Origin: an uncultured Erysipelotrichaceae bacterium
Lineage (GTDB): Bacteria > Bacillota_I > Bacilli_A > RF39 > UBA660
Direction: 5' to 3'
NCBI GenBank assembly: GCA_902764545.1
Contig: CACWWC010000003.1
Coordinates: 62,001-126,000, forward strand
Length of the DNA: 64,000 nt
Each line of letters opens with the position of its first letter. Position 1 is the first letter of the stretch. The notes under the pieces were generated by a model that saw nothing but the letters and a program-made list of their open reading frames with translations, was not told where the DNA came from and made no database searches. Below, piece after piece: positions 54,094 through 62,314 of this stretch. A program made the position numbers and the translations under genes.

Positions 54094-54455
54094 TGAATAG
54101 AAAAAGTAAAAAGTTCGTAATTATAACAGAAATATTATTATTTTTGTTAGTGATTGTATTTCATTTTAAACCATCATGCATAATAAAAAGCATAACACAT
54201 ATTCCATGCCCAGGATGTGGTATGACAAGAGCATTCAAGCTTATTATAAAAGGAAAACTACTTCAAGCACTATCACAAAATATAATTTCAGTGCCACTAT
54301 TTATAAGTATCATTATAGTTAATATCTGTTTAATAATGGATATAATAAATAGTAAAAGACACACTGAAAAAATAATAAATATACTATTAAATAGAAAATA
54401 TATAATTCTGGCACTTTTATTAATATCTGAAATTTATAATATAATATTTTTTTAG
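54093..54455 (+). CDS. DUF2752 family membrane protein
   Basis: A 120-aa protein with three helices and the family signature CPGCGMTRAF near residues 39-48. Function unknown. DUF2752 genes often sit beside TM2 genes, as here, so the two may act together in the membrane. It overlaps the TM2 gene by one base. Confidence 0.88.
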   Translation: MNRKSKKFVIITEILLFLLVIVFHFKPSCIIKSITHIPCPGCGMTRAFKLIIKGKLLQALSQNIISVPLFISIIIVNICLIMDIINSKRHTEKIINILLNRKYIILALLLISEIYNIIFF

Positions 54456-54460
54456 AAGTG

Positions 54461-54488
54461 TTGAAAAAACATAAAAAAGTGATATAAT
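54461..54488 (+). promoter_or_regulatory. Strong promoter of a candidate small RNA
   Basis: TTGAAA (54461-54466), a 16-nt spacer and TATAAT (54483-54488). Transcription would begin near 54495. Confidence 0.65.
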
Positions 54489-54494
54489 ATAACT

Positions 54495-54546
54495 ACTAAG
54501 GAGATACTTTAATAGGTTAAAATTAATTGTGTCTCCTTTTTTATAG
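54495..54546 (+). ncRNA. Candidate short non-coding RNA (hairpin-terminator transcript)
   Basis: Directly after a promoter comes AAGGAGATAC (54498-54507), which pairs over 10 positions (one G-U) with GTGTCTCCTT (54529-54538); the loop is 21 nt and a T run follows. The resulting transcript would be about 50 nt and holds no reading frame. The 5' arm looks like a ribosome site and the 3' arm like the 16S anti-ribosome-site end. An attenuator or leader of the downstream genes is the alternative. Confidence 0.5.
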
Positions 54547-54674
54547 AAAAAAATAATAATAATAATAAACAATTTAAATAAATTGCCTCATAATTTAACA
54601 TCAAAAACATAAAAATCGTCATTTTACATAAAATAAGAAATATAGTAGTATTGATAACTGAAAGGGGTTTATCA
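54547..54674. other. A+T-rich gap with no assigned gene
   Basis: Between the candidate small RNA and the 25-aa frame lie about 130 bases of A+T-rich sequence with a poly-AAT run near 54551-54570. A TATAGT-like element at about 54641 could serve the 25-aa frame. Nothing else is supported. Confidence 0.5.
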
Positions 54675-54752
54675 ATGAAATATATATTAATATTTTTTTT
54701 ATTAATAATAATCACATTTATATATTGTTCTATTAAAGTATCATCTAGATAA
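54675..54752 (+). CDS. Predicted 25-aa single-span membrane peptide
   Basis: ATG 54675 follows AAAGGGG at seven bases. The product is MKYILIFFLLIIITFIYCSIK then VSSR: one hydrophobic helix and a short basic tail. Size and build recall type I toxins and small membrane regulators. Without homologues this could be chance; the good ribosome site is the main support. No antisense partner was recognised with confidence. Confidence 0.4.
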   Translation: MKYILIFFLLIIITFIYCSIKVSSR

Positions 54753-54803
54753 AATCAATATAAAAGTAATTTAAAATAAATACCATCTATTAAAGAACTA
54801 TGA

Positions 54804-54809
54804 TATAAT
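54804..54809 (+). promoter_or_regulatory. Extended -10 of mutS
   Basis: TATGA-TATAAT ends at 54809, 20 bases before the mutS ATG. The same element precedes several genes in the window. No strong -35 is seen. Confidence 0.45.
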
Positions 54810-54828
54810 AAAAAATAGGTGGTAAAAA

Positions 54829-57384
54829 ATGAAAAGAAGCGAAGTAGAGCGATCAAAACTAAGTCCAATGATGCAACAATATATGGAAATAAAAGATAAT
54901 TATGAAGATTCTATTATCTTTTTTAGGCTTGGAGACTTTTATGAGATGTTTTTTGAAGATGCTATCTTAGCTTCCAGAGTTCTTGAGCTTACCTTAACTG
55001 GAAAAAATGCAGGGTTAGATGAAAGAGTTCCAATGTGTGGAGTGCCACATCACGCCTATGCATCATATGTAGATGAATTAATTGAAAAGGGATATAAAGT
55101 TGCAATATGTGAGCAGTTAGAAGATCCAAAAGAAACTAAAGGTATGGTTAAAAGAGACGTTGTTCAAGTTATAACTAAAGGTACTAGAATAGACTCAAGT
55201 ATAGATTCAAAAGATAATAACTATATAGCAAATATATACGATTTTTCATATTGTTTCGGTCTAAGTTATGCGGATATTTCAACAGGTGAAGTTAATGTAA
55301 CATTAATTGAGGGAGATAATGACAAAATAATTAAAGAAGTAACACGTAACGGTTTTAAAGAAATAATAGTTAACGACACAATAGATAGGGAAATAGTTGA
55401 AAGGTTAAGAACTGACCATGATATTTTGGTTACAATTACAAAAGAAGAGTTAGAAGACGAAAATTATTCATACATCTATAAAGACATAGAAGATATAAGA
55501 CTTGTAAAAACAATAAAGCATTTGTTAAATTATATAATTGAGAATAAAAAAGGTGATTTACATCATTTACAAAAAAGCACAGTAATAAAACAATCATCAT
55601 TTCTTGAATTTGATGTTAATACAAAGAAGAATTTAGAACTAGTAGAAACTCTTAGAAACAGAGAAAGACAATTTAGTCTATTATGGCTCCTAGATAAATG
55701 TAAAACAGCCATGGGAAGTAGATATTTAAAGCATAGTATTCTAAATCCCTTGACAGACAAGCACGAAATAGAAAGAAGATATGACCTAGTATCTTTACTT
55801 AGTACAGAGTTTATTATAAGAGATGACTTAATAACAGCATTAGAGCAGATATATGATCTTGAAAGGCTAGTAGGACGTGTAACCTACGGTAATTTAAATG
55901 CAAAAGACTTAATACAATTAAAAAATTCAATCAAAGTATTACCAACAATTAAAAAGATATTAAACGATTTAAAATATGACAAAAAAATAGATACATTTGA
56001 AGAATTGTATGAACTATTAGAAAAAACAATACTAGAAGACGCACCATTTTCACTGCATGAAGGAAATCTTATTAAGGAAGGATACAATAAAGAATTAGAT
56101 GAATTAAAAAAGATAAGTAGTGGATCAAAAGACTTTATCCTAGAGATGGAAAAAACAGAAAAAGAGCGAACAGGAATAAAAAACTTGAAAGTTGGATTTA
56201 ATAAAGTATTTGGATACTATATAGAAGTGTCAAAAGGTCAAAGTAATTTAGTAAAAGAAGAATTTGGATACGAAAGAAAGCAAACACTTGCCAATGCTGA
56301 ACGCTTTGTAACTCCTGTCTTAAAAGAGAAAGAAAACATTATTCTAGGAGCGGAAGAAAAAATTATTTCTCTTGAATATAAACTATTTATGGATATTAGA
56401 GAAGTCGTAAAAAGATATGTAAAAAGGCTTCAAAAAACAGCTAAAATAATTAGTGAAATAGATATGCTACAATCATTTTCCGTTGTTAGTGATAATTATA
56501 AATTTATTCGTCCAGAACTAACAACCGATAAATCATTAAAATTAATAGAATGTAGACACCCAGTAGTTGAACAAGTAATGAAAGATAAATACATAGCAAA
56601 TGATATAGTAATGGATAAAACCACAAATATATTACTTATAACAGGGCCTAATATGGCAGGTAAATCAACATATATGAGGCAATGTGCCATAACAGTTATA
56701 ATGGCTCAAATTGGTTGCTTTGTTCCATGTAAAGAAGCTGTAATGCCAATATTTGATAAGATATTTACAAGAATAGGAGCAAGTGATGATTTAGTAAGTG
56801 GAGAATCCACTTTTATGGTAGAGATGAAAGAAGCAAACTATGCAATATCCGAAGCAACAGAAAATAGTTTAATTTTATTTGATGAGTTAGGTAGAGGAAC
56901 AGCTACATACGATGGAATGAGTCTTGCCCAGGCAATTCTTGAACATATTCATGATAAAATCAAGGCAAAAACAATGTTTTCAACACACTACCACGAATTA
57001 ACATCATTAGAAAAAGATTTGAAAAATCTAAAAAATGTGCACGTTTCAGCAATAGAAGAGAAGGGACACATTACGTTTTTACATAAAGTTAAAGCTGGAG
57101 CAGTAGATAAAAGTTATGGAATACACGTTGCATCTTTAGCCAAATTACCAGAATCACTGATAAAAAGAGCAGATGAAATATTAAGTGTATATGAAAAGAA
57201 AAACATTAGAAAAGAGACATTTACGCAAACATCGTTATTTGAATTAACAGAAACAGAAGTAGAACCAAAAGTCAATGAAATAGAAGAAAAAATAAAAAAA
57301 ATAAATCCTCTAGAAATGACACCAATGGAAGCTTTGTCATTTCTATACGAAATAAATAAAGAAGTTAAAAATAAAAATAAATAA
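54829..57384 (+). CDS. mutS: DNA mismatch repair protein MutS
   Basis: An 851-aa full-length MutS. The mismatch-binding domain includes FFRLGDFYEMFFEDA with the Phe-x-Glu pair that probes mispairs, the lever and clamp helices follow, and the ATPase has Walker A GPNMAGKST (about 606-613), DELGRGTATYDG (about 685) and TMFSTHYHELT. It initiates mismatch repair with MutL, but mutL is not next to it as it is in most Firmicutes. A GGTGGT ribosome site precedes the ATG. nusB follows after 50 bases. Confidence 0.96.
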   Translation: MKRSEVERSKLSPMMQQYMEIKDNYEDSIIFFRLGDFYEMFFEDAILASRVLELTLTGKNAGLDERVPMCGVPHHAYASYVDELIEKGYKVAICEQLEDPKETKGMVKRDVVQVITKGTRIDSSIDSKDNNYIANIYDFSYCFGLSYADISTGEVNVTLIEGDNDKIIKEVTRNGFKEIIVNDTIDREIVERLRTDHDILVTITKEELEDENYSYIYKDIEDIRLVKTIKHLLNYIIENKKGDLHHLQKSTVIKQSSFLEFDVNTKKNLELVETLRNRERQFSLLWLLDKCKTAMGSRYLKHSILNPLTDKHEIERRYDLVSLLSTEFIIRDDLITALEQIYDLERLVGRVTYGNLNAKDLIQLKNSIKVLPTIKKILNDLKYDKKIDTFEELYELLEKTILEDAPFSLHEGNLIKEGYNKELDELKKISSGSKDFILEMEKTEKERTGIKNLKVGFNKVFGYYIEVSKGQSNLVKEEFGYERKQTLANAERFVTPVLKEKENIILGAEEKIISLEYKLFMDIREVVKRYVKRLQKTAKIISEIDMLQSFSVVSDNYKFIRPELTTDKSLKLIECRHPVVEQVMKDKYIANDIVMDKTTNILLITGPNMAGKSTYMRQCAITVIMAQIGCFVPCKEAVMPIFDKIFTRIGASDDLVSGESTFMVEMKEANYAISEATENSLILFDELGRGTATYDGMSLAQAILEHIHDKIKAKTMFSTHYHELTSLEKDLKNLKNVHVSAIEEKGHITFLHKVKAGAVDKSYGIHVASLAKLPESLIKRADEILSVYEKKNIRKETFTQTSLFELTETEVEPKVNEIEEKIKKINPLEMTPMEALSFLYEINKEVKNKNK

Positions 57385-57434
57385 TATAAAATGACAAAGA
57401 AAAAGTTCTATGCTAAAATTAAGGTGGTGATAAA

Positions 57435-57836
57435 ATGAAAAATAGAAGTGAATTACGAGAAATTATAATGAAAGTATTATACCAGATAAGTATTTATGAA
57501 GAGACGAAGTTAGACTACAGTTTAAAAGATATGATACATGAACAATTGGAAATAGAAAATAGCTTTGTAAATGATAGTTTAAAAGGTATAATAGATAATA
57601 AAAAAACAATTAATAAAATTGCAAATAAATATTTAAAAGATTGGAAAATAGATAGATTAAATAAAGTAGATCAATCAATTCTGCAACTTGGAATATATGA
57701 ATTAATATACACTGACACTCCATCAGTAGTTTCAATCAACGAAGCAATTGAATTATCAAAAAAATATTCAGAAGAAGCAGTTACAAAAATGATTAATGGA
57801 GTATTAGACAAAGTTTATCATGAAGAGATAAAGTAA
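57435..57836 (+). CDS. nusB: Transcription antitermination factor NusB
   Basis: A 133-aa all-helical protein that binds boxA RNA with ribosomal protein S10 to keep rRNA transcription going. RSELREIIMKVLYQISIYE, NKVDQSILQLGIYELIY and VSINEAIELSKKYSEE...INGVLDKVY are the family signatures. GGTGGTGAT precedes the ATG. xseA follows directly, as in Bacillus, where folD lies between. Confidence 0.95.
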   Translation: MKNRSELREIIMKVLYQISIYEETKLDYSLKDMIHEQLEIENSFVNDSLKGIIDNKKTINKIANKYLKDWKIDRLNKVDQSILQLGIYELIYTDTPSVVSINEAIELSKKYSEEAVTKMINGVLDKVYHEEIK

Positions 57837-57850
57837 AGAAGGTGTTACTT

Positions 57851-59104
57851 TTGCAAGAAAAGTATATAAGTGTAACCCAATTAACAAGATATATAAAATA
57901 TAAAATAGATAATGATGTAAATTTGAATGAAGTATTTATAAAAGGAGAAATTTCTAATTTTAAAGCACACAGTAGAGGACATTTCTATTTTACATTAAAG
58001 GATGAAGGCAGTAGAATAAATGCAATAATGTTTTCCTCACAAACAAAAAAACTAAAGTTTATACCAACAGATGGAATGAAGGTTTTAGTAACGGGAAAAA
58101 TCAGTGTATTTGAATCAAATGGAGCATATCAAATATATGTCTCAGATATGTTAGAAGACGGCGTAGGAAATTTATATATTGCTTATGAGCAATTAAAAAA
58201 GAAATTAGAAGAAGAAGGATTATTTAGAGAAGAACATAAAAAAATAATACCAAAAATTCCTAACAGAATAGGTGTTATCACCGCTCCAACAGGAGCAGCC
58301 ATAAAAGATATAATATCCACTATAAAGAGAAGATGGCCACTCTCAGAAATATATTTATTTCCATCACTAGTGCAAGGAGAAGATGCCAAAGAGGATATTG
58401 TAAAGCAAATTAAAAGAGCTCAAAATTATGACCTTGATACTCTAATTGTGGGTAGAGGAGGAGGGAGCATTGAAGACTTGTGGCCATTTAATGAAGAAAT
58501 AGTTGCAAGAGCAATTTATGAATGTAAAATTCCAGTTATAAGTGCAGTAGGACATGAAATAGATTTCACAATCGCAGACTTTGTCGCAGACTTAAGAGCT
58601 CCAACGCCAACAGGAGCAGCTGAAATGGCAGTACCACAATTAAGCGATATGATAAACTATTTAAAGCAAGTAAGTATTAGACTTAACAATACAATATTAA
58701 ATAAAGTTAATAAAGAAAGAAAAAAATTAGAAAGTATCACAAGCAGGAATATTTTTAAAAATCCATTAGTTATATATCAAACAAAAGAAATGATTTTTGA
58801 TAATATCCTTGAAAAATTAAAATACTCAATAAGTAATCTAGTTAATACAAAAGAAAAAGAACTAATCACAATAAAAAATTCATACATACTGAAAAATCCA
58901 TATAAATTATTAGATGTCAAAAGCAACAAATATCTACAAATAATATCAAAATTAGAACCACTAAATCCAATATCAACATTAAAAAGAGGATATTCAATAG
59001 CTAAACATAATGATAAAGTAATAAAAAGTATTAAAGAAGTTAAAAAAGGCGATATAATCAATATAAGTATAAATGATGGGGATATTGATGCAAAAGTAAT
59101 ATAG
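57851..59104 (+). CDS. xseA: Exodeoxyribonuclease VII large subunit
   Basis: A 417-aa nuclease subunit that degrades single-stranded DNA with XseB. N-terminal OB fold (VFIKGEISNFKAHSRGHFYFTLKDE), then the catalytic domain with GVITAPTGAAIKDI, GRGGGSIEDLWPFN and GHEIDFTIADFVADLRAPTPTGAAE, and a long C-terminal coiled region that binds XseB. I used TTG 57851, six bases after AAGGTG; a GTG at 57842 lies in the ribosome site. It starts just after nusB. Confidence 0.95.
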   Translation: MQEKYISVTQLTRYIKYKIDNDVNLNEVFIKGEISNFKAHSRGHFYFTLKDEGSRINAIMFSSQTKKLKFIPTDGMKVLVTGKISVFESNGAYQIYVSDMLEDGVGNLYIAYEQLKKKLEEEGLFREEHKKIIPKIPNRIGVITAPTGAAIKDIISTIKRRWPLSEIYLFPSLVQGEDAKEDIVKQIKRAQNYDLDTLIVGRGGGSIEDLWPFNEEIVARAIYECKIPVISAVGHEIDFTIADFVADLRAPTPTGAAEMAVPQLSDMINYLKQVSIRLNNTILNKVNKERKKLESITSRNIFKNPLVIYQTKEMIFDNILEKLKYSISNLVNTKEKELITIKNSYILKNPYKLLDVKSNKYLQIISKLEPLNPISTLKRGYSIAKHNDKVIKSIKEVKKGDIINISINDGDIDAKVI

Positions 59105-59119
59105 AAAAGGAGAAATGAT

Positions 59120-59353
59120 ATGGTGGAAAAAGCAGAAAAAGATTTAAATTTTGAAGAATCTTTAGAAAAATTAGAAGGAATTGTAAAAAAATTAGAAAGT
59201 GGAGAAGTTCCATTAGATGATGCAATTAAAGAGTTTAATGAAGCAATGACTTTAGCTAAATCATGTGATACAAAGTTAAAAAATGCAGAAGAATCTATAA
59301 CAAAACTAATAAAAGACAACGGTGATACAGAAGATTTCGAAGTCGAAGAGTAA
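59120..59353 (+). CDS. xseB: Exodeoxyribonuclease VII small subunit
   Basis: A 77-aa helical protein: LNFEESLEKLEGIVKKLESGEVPLDDAIKEFNEAMTL is a near-perfect XseB core. Several copies wrap each XseA. AAAAGGAG precedes the ATG. Ends the nusB-xseA-xseB unit at a terminator; the Bacillus genes that normally follow (ispA, dxs, recN and others) are absent. Confidence 0.96.
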   Translation: MVEKAEKDLNFEESLEKLEGIVKKLESGEVPLDDAIKEFNEAMTLAKSCDTKLKNAEESITKLIKDNGDTEDFEVEE

Positions 59354-59379
59354 AACATATATTATGTTTTATTTTTTTG
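59352..59379 (+). terminator. Intrinsic terminator after xseB
   Basis: AAAACAT (59352-59358), loop ATATT, ATGTTTT (59364-59370) and a T run. Confidence 0.75.
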
Positions 59380-59423
59380 TATTATAAAAGAAATATTGGA
59401 AATAATAATAATGAGGTGTTAAT

Positions 59424-60389
59424 ATGAAAAAAATATGGTTAATGCTGTTTATTTTATTTCCAATAAATGTACTAGCCTATAGTAATAAACTAATTATATC
59501 AGGTGAACCAATAGGAATTGAAGTACATTCAAAAGGTGTTTATATAATAGATTTCTATAAGGTTCACGATAAATTAATCGCAAAGGAACAAGGATTAAAA
59601 GAAGGAGATATAATTGAAAAAATAAATGATAAAGAAGTAAACAGTATAGAAGATTTAAATAATATAATTAATAAAGTAGATAAATATAAAATAATAGTTG
59701 ATAGGGAAGGCTCTAAAAAAGAAGTTAATCTAAAAGTAGAAAAAGAAGATAACATTATAAAAACAGGGTTATACGTAAAAGATCAGATTAATGGAATAGG
59801 AACACTATCGTATATAGATCCAGAAACTAAAATTTTTGCATCTCTAGGACACGAAATAATTGAAAATACAAGTTTAAATAAGTTTAGACTACAAAGTGGT
59901 ACAATCTACAAAGCAGATATTAATTCAATTAATAAGAGTAAAAATAACGGAATAGGAGAAATACATGCATCAATTACTAGTAAAGAATTAGGAGAAATTG
60001 ATAAAAATGAGATTAATGGAATATATGGGAGATATACAGCAGATACAAATACTGATGAACTAATTGAAATAAATAATTCAGATAATATAAAAACTGATAA
60101 AGCCTATATAAGATTATCATTAGAAAACAATAACAAAGAAGACTATTCAATTAATATAATTTCCCTAAATAAAAATGATAAAGTAAAAAATATATTGTTT
60201 GAAATAACAGATGAAAGATTAATCAATAAATCAGGTGGAATAGTTCAGGGAATGAGTGGATCACCAATAATCCAAGATAATAAACTTATTGGTGTAGTAA
60301 ATTATGTTGTAGTAGATGATGTAAAAAAAGGATATGGAATATTTATTGAAACAATGTTAAATGAAGGAGATAACTTATTAAATAATTAG
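59424..60389 (+). CDS. spoIVB: SpoIVB peptidase (S55 family)
   Basis: A 321-aa secreted serine protease of the forespore. In Bacillus it crosses the inner forespore membrane and triggers processing of pro-SigmaK. A signal peptide (residues 1-18, WLMLFILFPINVLAY) leads to a PDZ domain (about 45-105, AKEQGLKEGDIIEKINDKEV) and the protease domain with His in FASLGHEI and Ser in GMSGSPII. The ending GYGIFIETML also matches. It is shorter than Bacillus SpoIVB. Its presence implies a working engulfment-stage checkpoint. GAGGTG precedes the ATG. Confidence 0.93.
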   Translation: MKKIWLMLFILFPINVLAYSNKLIISGEPIGIEVHSKGVYIIDFYKVHDKLIAKEQGLKEGDIIEKINDKEVNSIEDLNNIINKVDKYKIIVDREGSKKEVNLKVEKEDNIIKTGLYVKDQINGIGTLSYIDPETKIFASLGHEIIENTSLNKFRLQSGTIYKADINSINKSKNNGIGEIHASITSKELGEIDKNEINGIYGRYTADTNTDELIEINNSDNIKTDKAYIRLSLENNNKEDYSINIISLNKNDKVKNILFEITDERLINKSGGIVQGMSGSPIIQDNKLIGVVNYVVVDDVKKGYGIFIETMLNEGDNLLNN

Positions 60390-60402
60390 TTATCTCTTTT
60401 AC
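60367..60402 (+). terminator. Intrinsic terminator after spoIVB
   Basis: GAGATAACT (60367-60375) pairs with AGTTATCTC (60388-60396), followed by TTTT. It overlaps the last codons and stop of spoIVB. Confidence 0.75.
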
Positions 60403-60492
60403 TATTCTGTAAAAGATGTGAATTAGACTATTATTTTTTCGAAAATAATGATACAATAAACAATATAAAGATAAAATATAAGAGGTGTAGTA

Positions 60493-60813
60493 ATGTATAT
60501 AGATTTAATAGTTTTAGTTGTAGGATTAATCCTTGTAATCATGTTTTTTAGAAGATTTTCATCATTTGTATTTTTTATGGCTATAGTAGAAATATTTTTA
60601 AGAATACTAACATTTATCAAAAAAAATATCAGTTTAAAAGATGTATCAAATATAATTGATAAGTACATTCCAGAAAGTATATTTTCAATAATTGATAATT
60701 ATACTTCTCAAATACCAACACTATGTATCATATTGAAATGGTGTTTTGTCATAATTATGGCAATATTCTTAGGATATATAGTTAAAATATTTATTTCAAA
60801 GAAAAAAATATAA
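60493..60813 (+). CDS. Hypothetical two- or three-helix membrane protein between spoIVB and spoIIGA
   Basis: A 106-aa protein with hydrophobic segments at residues 3-18, 25-42 and 75-100, and a short polar middle (NISLKDVSNIIDKYIPESIF). No family recognised. AAGAGGTG precedes the ATG. Upstream, GATACAAT near 60451 resembles a SigmaE -10 box (CATACAnT), which would make it a sporulation gene; the -35 match is poor. Own terminator. Its place among sporulation genes is the only clue to its role. Confidence 0.68.
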   Translation: MYIDLIVLVVGLILVIMFFRRFSSFVFFMAIVEIFLRILTFIKKNISLKDVSNIIDKYIPESIFSIIDNYTSQIPTLCIILKWCFVIIMAIFLGYIVKIFISKKKI

Positions 60814-60838
60814 AACGACAAATTAGTCGTTTTTTTAT
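60812..60838 (+). terminator. Intrinsic terminator
   Basis: AAAACGAC (60812-60819), a 6-nt loop, GTCGTTTT (60826-60833) and a T run. Confidence 0.85.
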
Positions 60839-60862
60839 TTGTATAATAAACCTGGTGATAAG

Positions 60863-61594
60863 ATGAAAATATATATTGAATTGATATATATACTAAATTT
60901 TTTACTAGACTTTATGATTCTCTACGGAACAAAAAGATTACTAAAAATTAGCAAAGATATAAAAAGACAGATATATGCAAGTATTTTAGGAAGTATAACA
61001 ACCATTTTCTTAGAAATTAAAATATCTAATTTACAACTATTTATCATAAAAGTAATAATATCAATACTAATGATAGTAATTGCATTTGGTAAAAACAACT
61101 TTTTTAAAAATACATTATATTTTTATATGATTACAATTATATTAGGAGGTGTAATATACTTATTTGATTTAAAAACAACTTTTTATATAAATATGATATT
61201 TATATCTATGATATTCCCAGTAGTAATCTACATAGTAGTAAAAGAATTATCAAATTATAAATTGAATATACAAGATAAATATATAGTGACAATATCCTAT
61301 AAGAATAAAAAATATCAACTAGAGGGTTTTATAGACACAGGAAATAAATTAAAATCCCCAATTAGTAATAAATCAGTTATTTTAGTTAATTTAAAAATTA
61401 ACACAGATAACATAATTTATATACCTTATAAGGCTCTAAATACTGAAGGGATTATCCCGTGTATAAAGCCAGATAAAGTTATAATTAACAATAAGGTTAT
61501 TAATAATTGCTTGATTGGTTTATCAAAAGATAAATTTCAAATAGAAGGATATAACTGTATATTACCGAATAAATTAAAGGAGGATTTATGTTAA
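60863..61594 (+). CDS. spoIIGA: Sigma-E processing peptidase SpoIIGA
   Basis: A 243-aa aspartic protease that cuts pro-SigmaE in the mother cell after a signal from the forespore. Five membrane helices fill residues 1-135 (MKIYIELIYILNFLLDF and on), then a soluble domain with catalytic Asp in GFIDTGNKLKSP. I used ATG 60863 behind GGTGAT; a TTG at 60839 would add residues without a ribosome site. It overlaps sigE by 7 bases, the classical coupling of protease and substrate. Confidence 0.93.
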   Translation: MKIYIELIYILNFLLDFMILYGTKRLLKISKDIKRQIYASILGSITTIFLEIKISNLQLFIIKVIISILMIVIAFGKNNFFKNTLYFYMITIILGGVIYLFDLKTTFYINMIFISMIFPVVIYIVVKELSNYKLNIQDKYIVTISYKNKKYQLEGFIDTGNKLKSPISNKSVILVNLKINTDNIIYIPYKALNTEGIIPCIKPDKVIINNKVINNCLIGLSKDKFQIEGYNCILPNKLKEDLC

Positions 61595-62277
61595 AAATAA
61601 TAGAATTAATTAAAAGAATATTTGTAAAAGTTCATTCAGTCTTCTACGTAGGAGCAACAGATATCTTGCCCGAACCATTATCGATAGAAGAGGAAGAGAA
61701 ATATATTATTTTAAAGGAACAAGGAAATAAAGAAGCAAAAGAAAAATTAATAGAACATAACTTAAGACTAGTGGTTTTTTTAGCAAAAAAATATGAAAAT
61801 ACTGGAATAGATTTAGAAGACTTAGTTAGTATAGGAAGTATAGGATTAATAAAAGGGATAAATACTTTTAGTAAAGAGAAAAATATAAAGCTCGCAACAT
61901 ATATATCAAGGTGTATAGATAATGAAATATTAATGTATTTAAGGAAAAATAAAAAAATAAAGCAAGAAGTTAGTATCGACCAACCATTATCTTATGATGT
62001 AGACGGAAACGAATTACACCTAGAAGATATAATTGGTACAGATAAAGACCTTATTAGTAAAAATATAGAAGAAGAAAATGATAAAAAATTAATGTTGCAG
62101 GAAATATTAAATTTAAAACCAAGAGATAGAGAAATAATGGTATTGCGCTATGGCTTATTAGGAAATGATGAGTTCACTCAAAAAGAAGTTGCTGAAAAAT
62201 TAGGAATTTCACAAAGTTATATTTCAAGAATCGAAAAGAAAGTAATAAAAAAATTAAAAGTCCTTGTAAATGTATAA
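61588..62277 (+). CDS. sigE: RNA polymerase sporulation sigma factor SigmaE
   Basis: A 229-aa SigmaE. The N-terminal pro-sequence (about 1-25) is followed by the processing region FYVGATDILPEPLSIEEE, region 2 (NLRLVVFLAKKYENTGIDLEDLVSIGSIGLIKGI), a YISRCIDNEILMYLRKNKK region 2.4, and region 4 (FTQKEVAEKLGISQSYISRIEKKVIKKLK). It directs mother-cell gene expression after SpoIIGA cleavage. AAAGGAGG precedes the ATG. In Bacillus sigG follows; here it does not. Confidence 0.95.
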   Translation: MLKIIELIKRIFVKVHSVFYVGATDILPEPLSIEEEEKYIILKEQGNKEAKEKLIEHNLRLVVFLAKKYENTGIDLEDLVSIGSIGLIKGINTFSKEKNIKLATYISRCIDNEILMYLRKNKKIKQEVSIDQPLSYDVDGNELHLEDIIGTDKDLISKNIEEENDKKLMLQEILNLKPRDREIMVLRYGLLGNDEFTQKEVAEKLGISQSYISRIEKKVIKKLKVLVNV

Positions 62278-62314
62278 ATAGATGTGCTATATTGTATCAG
62301 GAGGATAGATACAA

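Noticed and set aside
54509-54715. Minus-strand 68-aa hydrophobic frame as an antitoxin or toxin
   Set aside because: It overlaps the candidate small RNA and has no ribosome site; A+T-rich DNA readily gives such frames.
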